From positions 13,282,875 through 13,346,874 of the forward strand of contig NC_052357.1 in assembly GCF_009727055.1 (NCBI RefSeq): a DNA stretch of 64,000 bases. Direction: 5' to 3'. Shown piece after piece: positions 22,582 through 34,264 of this stretch. The notes beneath the pieces were generated by a model. The model was not told the DNA's origin, did no database searches, and saw only the letters and a program-made list of their open reading frames with translations. Every line of letters starts with the position of its first letter. Position 1 is the stretch's first letter. A program made the translations under genes and the position numbers. This stretch comes from Benincasa hispida (Eukaryota > Streptophyta > Magnoliopsida > Cucurbitales > Cucurbitaceae).

Positions 22582-23895
22582 TTAGTCTAGCCGTGGTCTG
22601 TTCCATAGACCCATACTCTGCAGGTGACCCTCAAACACTGTAGCTGTGATGGCCTTCATAAACGGATCAACAACGTTGTGCTCCGAAGCTATCTTTGTGA
22701 AAATCACGTCCCTTTGATGCACAATCTTTCGGAAGAGATGGTATTTCCGCTCAATGTGCTTGCCGTGCTTATGACTCCTAGGCTTACGGGACTTAGCCAC
22801 AACACCACTATTATCACATTAAAGTGTGATGGGCTTTGACATGTTTGGAATAACTTCCAGATCAGTCAGGAATTTCCTGAACCAAACGGCCTCTTTAGCA
22901 GCTTCACAAGCCGTTACATACTCAGCCTCCATTGTGGAGTTCGTGATGCACCACTGCTTGGTGTTTCGCCATACTACAGTCCCTCCATTAAGAGTGAACA
23001 CTGATCCTGAAGTAGATTCCTGAGAATCCCTATTAGTCTGAAAATCAGAGTCCATGTATCTTGTAAGAATCATATGCTTAGAACCATACACAAGCATGTA
23101 GTCTCTCGTTCTCTATAGATACTTGAGGATGTTCTTTACGGCTGTCCAGTGATCATATCCTGGATTAGACTGATATCTACTGACTATCCCCACTGCGTAG
23201 CAGATGTGAGGTCTAGTACATAACACTGCATACATCAAACTGTCTACGACAGACGATAGGGGACTCGTCTCATTTCCTCAACCTCTTAAGGTGTCTTAGG
23301 AAATTGTTCCTTAGACAAAGTAACTTTGTACCTGAAAGGTAATAGGCCCCTCTTGGAGTTCTACATCGAATATTTGATCAACATCTTGTCAATATACGAT
23401 GTTTGAGACAGTGCTAGCATTTTGTTCTTTCGATCCCGAAAGATCTAAATACCAAGAACAAACTGAGCTTCTCTCAAATCTTTCATTTAGAATTGAGTTG
23501 CTAACCAGTTCTTAATTGTAGTCAGTAAGCCTACATCATTCCCAATGAGTGATATCATCTACATACAACACTAGGAAAACTACTAAACTGTTGATGATCT
23601 TTTTGTAGACACAAGGCTCATCAACGTTCTGATCGAAGCCATAAGATTGATACCAGTATCAAACCTTATATTCCAAGATCGAGATGTTTGTTTCAGTCCA
23701 TAAATGGATCGATTCAGCTTACAAACCTTTTGCTCTTTACCTTGGAGTATGAATCCTTTGGGCTGCACCATATAAATAGTCTCCTCAAGACTGTCATTCA
23801 GAAAAGCAGTCTTGACATCCCTTTTTCATATCTCATAGTCATAATATGAGGCAATGAATAGGAGGATTTAGATAGACTTCAGCATGGCAATAGGC
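22582..23895 (-). pseudogene. Copia pol (RT/RNase H), family B, broken
   Basis: Read leftward: a remnant of DVKTAFLN with a stop nearby (about 23815), EETIYMVQPKGF and KLNRSIYGLKQTSRSWNIRFD (RT), LYVDDI (about 23550, the catalytic YVDD is kept), a thumb/connection region with stops (YIDKMLIKYSM, CTRPHLL), then RNase H: LVYGSKHMILTRYMDSDF, GSVFTLNGGTVVWRNTKQWC, TMEAEYVTACEAAKEAVW, and a final 72-residue block with HKHGKHIERKYHLFRKIV. At least one stop separates the last two blocks and more lie upstream. Integrase, protease and gag are absent; the element is truncated at about 23900 where an unrelated repeat array begins. Confidence 0.85.
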
Positions 23896-23904
23896 AAGAA
23901 AGCA

Positions 23905-24090
23905 GTTAAGTGTATCACACTCATCAGCAATATAAAAGAGTGAATGGTTGACAAATTTATCAACAATTTATCAATCAAGTACATCATAATCGAGTATATT
24001 AAATATATCAGTCAAGTGTATCAAGTTTATCAACAGTATAAACAAGTAAATGATTGACAAATTTATCAATAGTTTGTCAGTCTAGTATAT
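23905..24090. repeat. ATCAAGTATATCAA repeat array, left part
   Basis: Irregular repeats of CAAGTRTATCAA and ATTGACAAATTTATCAA units (a longer ~110-bp unit recurs at about 23937 and 24043). The same array resumes at 25931-26090 on the far side of the family C LTR, so the LTR landed inside it. Confidence 0.7.
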
Positions 24091-25930
24091 TGATAACTTG
24101 TAGAAATACAAGTTATTTATGCTGCCTTATCTAGATATTGCGGCCAAAAGAGAAGAAATATGCGTTGATTGTATGAAAATTAGCTCAGAAATACAATAAT
24201 TATGAATTAACGCAATTACACCCACTAACATCGTCAAGATGGTAGAAGAGAATATTTTTACTCTATTTTGTAGGAAACCAAGTCACCGCTTGCGATAAAG
24301 GCTCAACGAGAAACTGAATAACGCATCTCTATTACATCGCGCCCGTCAATCAACAATGAAGAGACAATTAACGCAATGATGGTGCAATGCGACAGTCGAT
24401 CCTGAGCTGAATTTCAACCGCATGCGGTAATAAAAACAACACTGCATACGAGCAACCGATCGAAAGATGCAAATGAGCAACGCAAAGGCGGAGGATTGCG
24501 ACACGTGTATAACTAACTGTTGTGCAGATTTGACAGTCTGATTGCATAACAGAAGGAATATTTATTCCTCCATCTCTGGAATTTCCATAACAAAAAGTGG
24601 GGTCCACAAGCCAAAAGTCAAAGCTTTTCACCTATAAATACCCCCATAGAATTCAGAGAAATATATACTTGATACGGGTATAATTGATACGAGGGCTAAT
24701 TGCTGCTAAATTATAGAGAGAAAAGGTTGAGCTGAGTATTGAACGGAAGAAATCCGGGAAGAAGAGAGACAAGGCCGAGAAGTGAGTCTCAGTGCTATTT
24801 TGCCAGATCCCCGTCGCGAAGCTCTATACTCAGATCCCTGCTACCGGTTGAGCAAGCCTGAGAGGGAAGCTCATCCGTCCGCACGATCCATCCACGTTGG
24901 CAAGCAAATCTCCATCTAGATTGGCGCCAAGACGTTGACGTTTATTTGTATTTGTTTCTAACTCTATTCATCACTGTATTTCATCTTCTTAATCTCTTCA
25001 TTCACAAATCATGTATCAGATGCTGAATAGAAATATTGAATGTCTCGATCGATTTCATATCCCCTTTTCTGTCTATTTTCGTTCCTCCATTTATCGCTTT
25101 CTTCATAAAGTCTTCTTAATCCCTTGGTAATTAATATGAATTAAACAAGTAACTTACTCTGTGCTAAAGAAATAAGAACGTTTAGCTAAAGTATGCTAGA
25201 TGGCATCTTCACCTGTGAGAGTAGAAGTGAAGATGTCATTCTGATCTGTCGAGAGAAGGTTAGAAGAATGCGTTAACTAAAGTAAGAAGTACTTCCAGGG
25301 ATGGAAGCAACCTTGCGTTCATTACATTTATCCCTGTTTCACCACAGAGATGTGGAAACGTGGTTGATCACCGAGAGGTGTACGTTAAGGGAAAAGCGGA
25401 ACCGTATTTATGCCTTTAACGCAATTAAAGAACTTGCGATGTTTGTACTAATTATCTTTTCCCTTTCTGTTTCACACATAAGACTTGTCACCGCATTACA
25501 CGATCTTTGCATAATCTTCATAGCCAGCCTTGACCTCACTATCTTGTATCATGAAACTTGTATCTTGTATCATCTTAGCTTAGATTTACTTTAACGCAAT
25601 TTATTTTATTATCGCATCTTTACTGCTTTACTTTACTTTTATATTCTTGTACACAACAAGTTTTATTAATTGAAAACCCCTTGTCGCATGTATCACAAGC
25701 ATAACGCAATAACCTCAAATAGTCCCTGTGTTCGACATTGGATCAGACTGAGAAACTTGTGGTGAAATTATACTTGGTTTCAACGCAAGGAAACTTGTGA
25801 CAATGCACAACATACTACAAGAACATTGTTAATTAATGCATATCTAGAAGTAGTATCACATGGATTTGTACCTTGCTTGCATCATATGCATCCATGCGTT
25901 GTGTGACATAAGATCAATTTCTAAGTAACA
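24091..25930 (+). mobile_element. Solo LTR, family C
   Basis: A 1,840-bp element begins TGATAACTTG and ends AAGTAACA, flanked by perfect 5-bp duplications TATAT (24086-24090 and 25931-25935). Inside are a strong TATA box (CCTATAAATACCCCC at 24631) and a 3' part with TCCCTGTGTTCGACATTGGA, a phrase often seen near the 3' LTR ends of plant retrotransposons. The TATA position sets the plus orientation. No coding region and no primer-binding site follow, so it is a solo LTR. No relative of it was noticed elsewhere in the window; its superfamily is unknown. Open frames inside (for example 25301-25594) are not credible. Confidence 0.85.
24632..24639 (+). promoter_or_regulatory. TATA box inside LTR C
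   Basis: CTATAAATACCCCCATA is a strong core promoter match in mid-LTR, the expected place for the retrotransposon promoter. Transcription would start near 24662. Confidence 0.6.
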
Positions 25931-26090
25931 TATATCACTATCAAGTATATCAAATATATTAATCAAGTGTATCAATAGTATAAATGAGTGCATGATTGAC
26001 AAGTATGTCAAATATCTCAATCCAGTGCATCATTATCAAGTATATCAATCAATTGTATTGAGTGTATATTAGTAGTGTATATTAGCAGCG
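25931..26090. repeat. ATCAAGTATATCAA repeat array, right part
   Basis: Continues the units seen at 23905-24090 (ATGATTGACAAGTATGTCAA, TATCAAGTATATCAATCAA), starting with the TATAT target duplication of the family C LTR. Confidence 0.7.
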
Positions 26091-26866
26091 GACATTTGTG
26101 AAATTTTACATCTTTTATATGTGGATTAGACTTCATTTTTGCTATTTTTGCAAACAACAAACATATAGGCTATTAGCCTAGTAGTTTAGTTTGCTCTTTT
26201 TGCAAGTGCCCCACCAAAATAATCAAATATTCATCTTACTTTGCAACCCTCTTACATAATAAAATAATATTATATTAAATTATTACATACCATTCTTATG
26301 AAAAAAGATTTATTCAAATTTATTAGGTTTAATTAAAAAAATATTTTAGTGGTTAAAATAATATTAACGTCTTGTATTTTTAATGAATCTTAAATTTAGT
26401 CAAAATTTATCATTATTGAAATTGATTAAATAATATTAATAATATTCATGCAAGAAAAGATATTGTAAATATATTTGCACAATTTATAAAAATAATGTTC
26501 ATCGAGACTAACTTTTTATTTTGAAGAAAATCGACAATAAATTAAATGTGTTAATATTAAGATTTGTTCAAAGCATATAGATTAAAAATTGGATTACTTA
26601 AAGTAAATGAATCGATAAGGAATAAAACATAGAATACAAGGACTAAAATAATATTTTAACATTTTTAATTTATTTTAGAATATATTTTAATTAGTTAGTT
26701 AGTTAAAGCATTTTAAATTAATTTACATATTAACTAGAAAATAATTTGGGCAGTTTCTCTTATTAATTTCCCAAGGAAAAGGATACACATATTTCATAGG
26801 ATATTTTATACATGAGTAATAATAATCTAGATTTTTATAAGTAAACATCTAAGAAACAAACATCAA

Positions 26867-26972
26867 TTTTTTTTTTTTTTTTTTTTTTTTACAATATGAA
26901 AAAGGGATCGAACCTTTGATGTTGAAGTTGACAATATAAATACTATGTTGTCGGTTGAGCTATGCTCATTTT
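26867..26972 (-). mobile_element. tRNA-derived SINE with poly(A) tail
   Basis: On the minus strand, an A-box-like TAGCTCAACCGAC (26962-26950) is followed 36 bp on by a B box GGTTCGATCCC (26914-26904), then a 24-A tail (26890-26867). Flanking direct repeats CAAACATCAA (before the tail) and TAAACATTAA (beyond the head, about 26978-26988) look like a slightly diverged target duplication. This is the canonical layout of a short plant SINE transcribed by RNA polymerase III. It is about 105 bp including the tail and encodes nothing. Confidence 0.75.
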
Positions 26973-27351
26973 AACATAAACATTAATTTTTTTATATAAT
27001 TTCCAAACCTAAATTCTAAACCAAAACAAACAAAAATGGCCTCATATGTAGGAAAGTAACGTAGACTTCAAAACCTTGCTAATATTTTCAATTGGGGAAA
27101 ATAAATTGAATGGCCTACATACCTAAAAAAAAGCTCAAAATCAAAGATGAAATATTTGAATAAATTAATGTGTCATGCATAAGTTATAATTAATAATCTC
27201 CGAAGAATTTTTAAGCCAGGAAAAAGAAAAGCAATTGCAATAGAGCCTCTATTTTTGAAAGATTACAAGCCGACGGCATCCTCGAAAATCAAACAAGTAA
27301 TGAACGCCCGTAACTTCAAATTGCTTTCACAAAGCTTTTAAAAAAATTAAT

Positions 27352-27390
27352 TAAAAGAAAAGAAAAGAAAAGAAAAGAAAGAAAGAAAAA
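27352..27390. repeat. (AAAAG)n microsatellite
   Basis: Six or so AAAAG units grade into AAAG units. A simple polymorphic-type repeat. The flanks (26973-28300) are AT-rich and hold no gene I can support; a short (AAT)n run lies near 28080-28098. Confidence 0.85.
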
Positions 27391-28299
27391 TCAAACCCCT
27401 CTCCCGACAAAAATTGTATCGAACTAAATTGTTAATTTTGATTATATAATGATTTAGTATATTACAAACTTGATATTTAATCCGTTTTTCAATCTACATA
27501 CATTCATTTAATCAAATCTTAATAGTATATTTTATTATAGAGACTAAATCGCTATAAATTGTAGAATAAAATGACTAAATCAATACATATTAAAGTTTAA
27601 AAATTAAATAGTTACAAAATTAAAAGTATAAAGAGAACATAGTTAATCTAGGATGTTTAGTGACCAAAAAATCTGTCATTTGAAATCCACTTACTTATAT
27701 TGTACTAAAAAAACAATACGATAACTAAATTAATACTTATTAAAGCTTTTGAATTATTTAAAAATAAAGAACACGGGATATAATCAAATATAATTATATT
27801 ACATCTAAAAAGAATGGTAAACTTTCAATCTTTCTTAAAAATTATATGTATACTGGTCAAGCAATTAAAAATTTCATCTGATTTTTTCCATTTTATGGAA
27901 AGATTTCTCAAAATTGATAAAACAGAGACAGCTACCACCGAACACATATTTCACTGAAAATGGGAAACAATTTCATCAAGATGCTATCAAACCATTAGAA
28001 CAGTTTTTGCCTCTAATAATTACCCATATTACAAATTATCACTGACAAAAAGATAAAAGCATTATAATGACGACAACAGCAATAATAATAATAATAAAAC
28101 AAAGAAAAAACAACTGTTTCTTTTATTGTAAAATTTGAGTACAATGTTTCATCCAAAGCCAAACCCTGATGTTACTTTTGTTTTTTTTTTTTTCTTTTTG
28201 GTTTTTGTTTCTGTATCAAACCAAACACGACATTGACAATCCCATTTATCTTCCTTTCAAAATACAAAACCAATACATTCCGTCATTTTCCAATTGTTT

Positions 28300-28547
28300 T
28301 AGAGTACAGCATGTAGAAGAACCAGTACATTATTTTATTCAGCTGTGATACATGTGAGATGTGAATGTGAGATAACCTTTATTTCACCATCATCCGAACA
28401 ATAAGCTTGGATTTCCAACATTCATTTCTCACTATGACAATGCCTTTAGCTTTATTTGATTTGTATAAGATGAAGTTTGAAGCACCATGTCCGATACCCC
28501 ACCCTTCCATTTCTCAATATCAGACTCCACACCAAGCAATTCGACAT
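28300..28547 (-). other. Possible makorin 3' UTR exon
   Basis: A good acceptor (CTGTTTCAG before 28547) follows, on the minus strand, the donor that overlaps the makorin stop codon at 29014-29011. Splicing the two would replace the stop by eight further codons and a new TGA. The sequence up to about 28300 has no independent gene signature. Low confidence: it could equally be plain 3' UTR or intergenic DNA. Confidence 0.3.
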
Positions 28548-29010
28548 CTGAAACAGTTTTGTTTTCAAACTCTTTGATTACATTGCACGTGAGAATGAAG
28601 ACTAATAATATAAAAATACACATTGATTTCGGTTTCAAACTATTAGATGACATTGCAAGAGTTACTAAAGACTGATACAACACACCAAGTTTGGGATATC
28701 ATGGACTCTTTGAGCCAAGGTCCAAGTGTTGAAATATAGTGATAACAAGATTAATAGACTCTATTTCTAATAAATATGTTAGAATTCCAATTGATAAAGA
28801 TACTGAATTTCGAAATCCCAAGACTTAATGAAAGCTGGAAATGACCAGCCTTATAAATTTTTAAGGTTGGTTGGAGTTCCCCCATCCAAAACGCCAAATG
28901 ATTGTCATAATAAAATGTGAAATATCAAGTAGTAGACAGCAAAATAGCAAGAAGCTGAGCTTAAGGGTAAGGAGTGCTTAGTATGTTCCATACCTGAATG
29001 AATTGGTTCT

Positions 29011-29214
29011 TCACCTGATATGCAAGTCACTGAGAAAGTCCGACAACCTGAAAATAGCTTCAAATTTATTTGAAGGTAAAGATGCACAAGAAATTGACAT
29101 TATTAAGAAATGCACAAAACAAAACCTAATATTTTTAGCTATAACAGTGAGGCCATCTTCATTCCCAATATGACGCAGAGCTATCTCTTCCAACCGACCA
29201 TCCCGATGTGCATG
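29011..29214 (-). other. Alternative makorin terminal exon pair
   Basis: CTGCAG precedes CAT at 29214, also in phase with exon 4. Exon 29214-29126 encodes [21 protein letters not shown] and TVIAKNI; a GT-AG intron (29125-29048) joins R-L-S-D-F-L and ends LHIR-stop at 29011. I recall HAYxDGRLEEVVLRHL and [13 protein letters not shown] as the usual plant makorin C-terminus, which supports this form as a real isoform. The 78-bp intron is itself a multiple of three and open, so retention would add residues without breaking the frame. The TGA overlaps a good donor (ATCAG/GTGAAG). Confidence 0.75.
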
Positions 29215-32200
29215 CTGCAGTGAAAAAATCACATGAAAATTTGACTCTCATTTTGAAGTTAAAACAGCAGAGTACAGAGCAGATGCATATTAGGATGGAA
29301 GAAAGAAGCCAAATATTCGAAACAAAAAGAAAAAACAAAAATACACTTCCCAATTGCAAAAAGACAAGGCTTCAATCGAGAAACAAGCATCACCATGTGC
29401 AAAAAGTCCAGATATCGGAAAACTACTTCATGGATAATAGAACATATTAATCGAACATTCACTTCAAACTACAGGCATACTCAAATAATAAACAACCAAA
29501 CTGGGAAGAATTCAGCCTGCACAGGACTTTGCAAAATGCACAAATCGAACATTAGGAGAGTGTACTTGGTTTAGTATGCAAAAGGGTGAAATGGAACTTT
29601 GAGTAAAATCTAGGAATGAAGAAGTTAGCCGGTAAAAAATATTCCTAATTCCCAGTAATAAAGTACAACACTTAAGAAGTCATAACATAATCTACACAAA
29701 GAAAGGTTCTTCCATAAATAGACGACCATCCTCATCTTTGTTAACTTGGTAACTAACTTGCCCCAGGGTGACTATTGCCTTCCGCAAAGTATTCTTCCCA
29801 AGTAACATGGCATTTATGACAATTAAAGAAGTCTACAAGCTTGTCTTACTGCACACAGGGCACTGCTAGGTCATCAAAAATGCTAGAGTAGCAAATATTC
29901 AAAGTTTTTGGGCAAAGGAACTCGCCAAACACCAAACATACACCAGGTTACGACTACCTAAGAAAAATGTAGCCCAAAAACTATGACTCTTCATCACTTG
30001 ACGAATTAGCTTCACAACTCAACTGCATTAGTGCCATCTCCAAAAGTGTTAAATCTTCAAAATCTAAATCTTCACCACTAAAATCCAAATCCTCTAAGTC
30101 TTCGAACATATCAAAAAACGCATCCATATCGACAATATTAGATCTGCTTGGAGGAGTTCTCCATGAGTGTGGTCGGCGTGGAGGTGGCCTGTGATATTTC
30201 CATGTGTATGAACCAGGAATGACCAAATGCTGGAACACAACAAACATTGCATCAATCAAAAGATTGGAAAGCCAATCTGCTCTAATGAAATTAAATGACA
30301 AACAGCATAGATCTGAAGATAACATCCATTATGAATCACATCTTTCAATATCTAACACAAAAACTGATTGAAAATGTACAGCACTGCTTATGTGACACCT
30401 ATGACATGTCACACGTCACCCAAAAATACAAGGATCGTCGAGTTTGCAACACTCATATTGGTATGGGACGAAGAAGAATGAGACATAGCAGTTGCATATG
30501 TATTTTCTAAAATAGACGAGTGCAGATGATTGGCAAATGGCAAGCATATATAGATTAACAGAATGCAGTTTAGAAGAGGTCCCGCCAGTCTTGCTACAGT
30601 GCTAACCTACAATTATCTTCCCAGGATAACACCTTCAAATCAAACATCTGTAAGGCCGGAAGTATATTACGTTTTATTAATTTGAATCAGAGAGATCCTA
30701 TCAATCAATTGTAGCAGGTCCAGCAATACAATCTCGGTGTCCAAAATATATTATATAATTTCATTGTACTAAGAAATTAACTAAGACCGATTAGGCACAT
30801 TACTATACAGAGGCGGCAGAGCCAACCAGCCCAAGTAGTCAGCACATCACTTTCAATCCGAACGGAGCCATAGAAATTTTCTTAGAGGGACAACAACAGT
30901 AATTGCAAAGATTAAGCTAGATTACTGACCATTTCCTAGTATGGTTTTTTAGATTTTTAGGCCCTATTTGATAACCATTTGGTTTCTTAATTTTGGAAAT
31001 TGTGTTTGTTTTCACACAATTTCTCCATAATGGTTTCCATATTGCCTAGAGACGTGACTTCAAATCAAATTCCATAACAACCAAGTTTTTTTTGTAAAGA
31101 GTACTATTTTTAGTTATCAAAACTTACTTGGTTTTTAAAATACTCATAAAATCACATCATATAACAAAGAAACTCATAGATAGAAGCAATGTCTATAAGC
31201 TTAATTTTTTTAAAAAAAAAACAAAACAAAACAAAAAATGAAATGGTTATTAAAAAAAAATAAAAAATAAACCCTTTTGTTTTTTGGGGAAATAACACTT
31301 GAAGATGCTAACCCAAAATTTAATAATAAAAATGACAATTATTTGGAATCTTTTAACATTTTGGTTTAGATTTTTAAAACATTCTTAAAACTTAAATAGA
31401 AAATTGAAGAAATGGTTACTCAAAGGTTCGAGCAAATTAAATATATATATTTTTTAAAACTATTTTTTATTTAGCCTTCACATTTTAAAATCACTTTTTT
31501 AGCCACTCCTCAAACATAAAATTATCATGTTTTTTAAATCTACTTTCTTTTTAAATATAATTTGTTTACATTTTAAAAAATAGATCAAAGAACAAAGAAA
31601 ATTGTTAATGAACAAACATAAATTTAAAAAAATCGAAAACTAAAAGTTCATGGATATAGATTATCTATGGTATACACCAAAAAGAATTATTGTTTATAAA
31701 ACTTGGTCATAGTAGGCAAACAGGTGGGAGCAAATAAAGGAAATTCATCCCCCCTTCCTCGTCCTCAAACTACTCTAATTGAAACGGGGATTTCAAATAG
31801 AAGATCACTATGAGAATTGGAAGTTCTCAATGAAAGCAGTTGTTTCTACCAATAAAAAAAAATTGACATGAGTACTATTCATCATTATACAACCAGCCAT
31901 GATTGGATAGCCATCGCAGATGGGGTACCTTTATGAAACCAACAGAGGATAACAAGGATAAAAGTATCTTCCGTCGTACTAGATATCCAAATCTCTCAAC
32001 AAGATTTCATTCCATAAACTCATGTCCATGAAGCCAAACATGTAATGATGTAACTATTCAACACATTTCCTAGGGCGTTCACGAATTAGCAAAACCAAAA
32101 CAGGTTGGATTTCCATTCAGCAGGCTGCATATCAATGGTCAATAAAAGGAGGAAGAAAAAACAATTTGGACAGAGGCATAAGTAAAACAAAAAGGAAGAA

Positions 32201-34022
32201 GAATAAAATTCAGGAAAATTGCAAGTTCCTCACAACAAAAGGCCATCTATAACAGCATCCAGCATGCTTGGAAGAGCACAATTAAGATAAGGAAACTGAA
32301 GTAAATGCTTTCATAGGTAAACTTACCTTGTAAAAACAACTTGATCCAAAAGGGCAGTTCCCATTTCCAAAGTTGAAGTGCTTGCAATCTATTGATCTGT
32401 GCATGAAAATAATATAAACTCAGAGATCAGAGTAACAAAATTATCTCATATAATAGCTCATACAATTACTTTAGCAGTTACGCAATCTCAATTCTCTAAA
32501 TAACTTTTATTGATCATTCCTGTGGGCTATGGAGCTTTTCAGATTACATTTGATATGCAATTATTTCTACTGACAAATTGAGTTTGACAGAAAACAAATA
32601 AAAAACAAAACAAATGGGAAGCAAAAAACATGAACAGGATGGAAAACAATTGAACAGTTTCCAGATTGCAATCACATATTAGGAGTTATGTAAATAGATT
32701 TACCGCAGCCTTGACTTGTAGCTATCAACAATCTCCTGCTTTTCTTCCTTCGAAGAATACCAAATGACACTTGGAATAACAAAGTATGACAACTTCCTAC
32801 AAATTGGGCAGGCTCTTAAAGCACTATTAACATCCATTCCAGAGGTAGATGAACTATTGCGCCAGTTTCTAATACAAGATATGCAAAATGGATGATCACA
32901 TTCTGATAGAAGTCCAAATTTCCTCTCAGCTATTTCGGTTTTAGAAAGAACACGCTCCAGGCAGACACTACACTCTATGTCTTGGCTATGTTTCAAAGAC
33001 TCGAGATGTTTTTGCTTTTTCTCACATGCCTTCATGTGCTCCTCCCTTTCGTCAGTCCTATAAGGATGTAAACATTGTTTTCCACATGTGGGGCATAAGT
33101 CCCCATGAATATGAGGACAATTTTCACCACGCGGACATTCACTACCAGCCGCAGCAAAAGAACAAATAGGTATATCAGCTGGATGAATAATCCTTGCCTC
33201 GCCATTCCCCCAATCATCAAGACCATCTGGACGCTCAGACTCTCCACTCCAAGCATTTTCAACCCGCAAGGGAAGACTGGGTATCTCTGAACCAGCAAGC
33301 TCGCTTGTAGATCCAGGAAAAGGAGAAAGTGGGCTTGATAAATGAGGATGCGCAATAGAAACAGATTCAGACACATGAGATTGCTGAGAATTCGAAGATG
33401 ATTCTGCGTGAGAAACTTTAACATGGTCATATCTGCATCGACTGCCAAAAGCACACCTTCCCTTTTGATAGTAAGTACAAACCTATTATGGACGATAGAT
33501 ACATCAGAAAGAAACAATAGTCGGAACACCAAACTGACTGTTGGTTTCTATAATACATGGCAACGCAGAGGAGTGGAAGTAAAAATATTTACATTGCTTG
33601 GTGGAGCCGTCCAGTCATGAGAAAACTCACAATATTCCCCTTTTAAACATGCTCCATGCGCAAAATACTTGCATAGGACCCTAAACAAACCACAAAAGTA
33701 AATGAACAACAACCCAAACTTCATAATAAACATAAAAATACAGCATCAATAACACCAACCCAACAAAACACCTTTCAAGAAACTTAATTCCAAATATCGA
33801 ATAACCCAGCCCCTCTACATAGCCTAATAAATTAAACCAGATACCAAAGAACCGTGATGAAGATAACTCGACTATGCAAGAATATCAATATCAAGAAGCG
33901 ATGATCGGAGCGCATAATCCTAATCCGCCATCCAATCATCAATACTTATAAAAACAAGTGCCAATATCAACAAGAACATATAAAGAAGCGTAATCAAAAC
34001 GAGAAACTAACCTTTTAGACAT
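29011..34022 (-). CDS. MKRN: Makorin-type CCCH/RING E3 ubiquitin ligase
   Basis: Multi-exon gene with GT-AG junctions in frame: 34022-34012, 33680-33593, 33482-32704, 32396-32327, then 29214-29126 plus 29047-29011 (357 residues) or, alternatively, 30229-29981 (398 residues). Domains in makorin order: CCCH fingers C7-C15-C21-H25 and C35-C43-C49-H53; a third C140-C149-C155-H159; the makorin Cys/His segment (C163, C166, C170, H172, H182, C186); a C3HC4 RING (C204, C207, C228, H230, C233, C236, C258, C261); and a last finger C297-C307-C313-H317. Makorins are RNA-binding RING E3 ligases. All zinc ligands are present. The start ATG lies 11 nt before the first intron; an open frame upstream of it has no makorin similarity. 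Exact ends of transcripts are unknown. Confidence 0.92.
29981..30229 (-). other. Alternative makorin terminal exon (acidic tail)
   Basis: TTCCAG precedes CAT at 30229, in phase with exon 4, so H317 is the first residue. The exon encodes [20 protein letters not shown] and then an acidic, Asp/Glu/Phe/Leu-rich tail ending DEES and a stop at 29983-29981 (82 residues). An acidic C-terminal tail after the last finger is also a feature of animal makorins. It has coding character (long open, biased composition) and a good acceptor, yet the downstream pair 29214/29047 gives the other plausible end. Which is used, or both, needs transcripts. Confidence 0.75.
30958..31262. mobile_element. MITE-like copy in makorin intron 4
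   Basis: Starts TAGGCCCTATTTGATAACCATTTGG and ends near AAATGGTTATTAAAA, giving imperfect terminal inverted repeats around AACCATTT. It belongs with the copies at 15628 and 16248. It lies in the 2.1-kb intron before the upstream alternative exon; the intron is otherwise AT-rich non-coding sequence. Confidence 0.45.
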
Positions 34023-34264
34023 GGCGATCAGAAGGTAAAAGCGATAAAAGGAGAGAAACGGATTCAAATCAAAAGAGAATAAGAAAAGAAAAAGAAATGG
34101 AATTGTTGATTGATTGAAGAAGTAAGAGATGATTTGAATTAAGATATAAGTAATGGAGGGAAATGAAAAGAGGAAAAAAGAACGAAATAAACGCAGTTCA
34201 TAATTCAATCGGAGAAGGAAAAGAAGCTATGGCTGGCGCCTGAACGGCTGTAACTAGGGCTTTT

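Noticed and set aside
26904..26962. A true tRNA gene
   Set aside because: A and B boxes are present, but no cloverleaf can be drawn and a poly(A) tail follows; it is a SINE.
28432..28683. 83-residue minus frame considered as a gene after makorin
   Set aside because: No start context, no known domain; better explained as makorin 3' region or intergenic DNA.
32700..33532. Overlapping 166- and 61-residue frames across makorin exon 3
   Set aside because: They are shadow frames of the RING exon, with no domain and no splice logic.
33939..34208. Makorin starting further upstream in the open frame from 34208
   Set aside because: The residues are hydrophobic and Phe/Ser-rich, unlike makorins; the ATG at 34022 gives the family's normal short start before the first CCCH finger.
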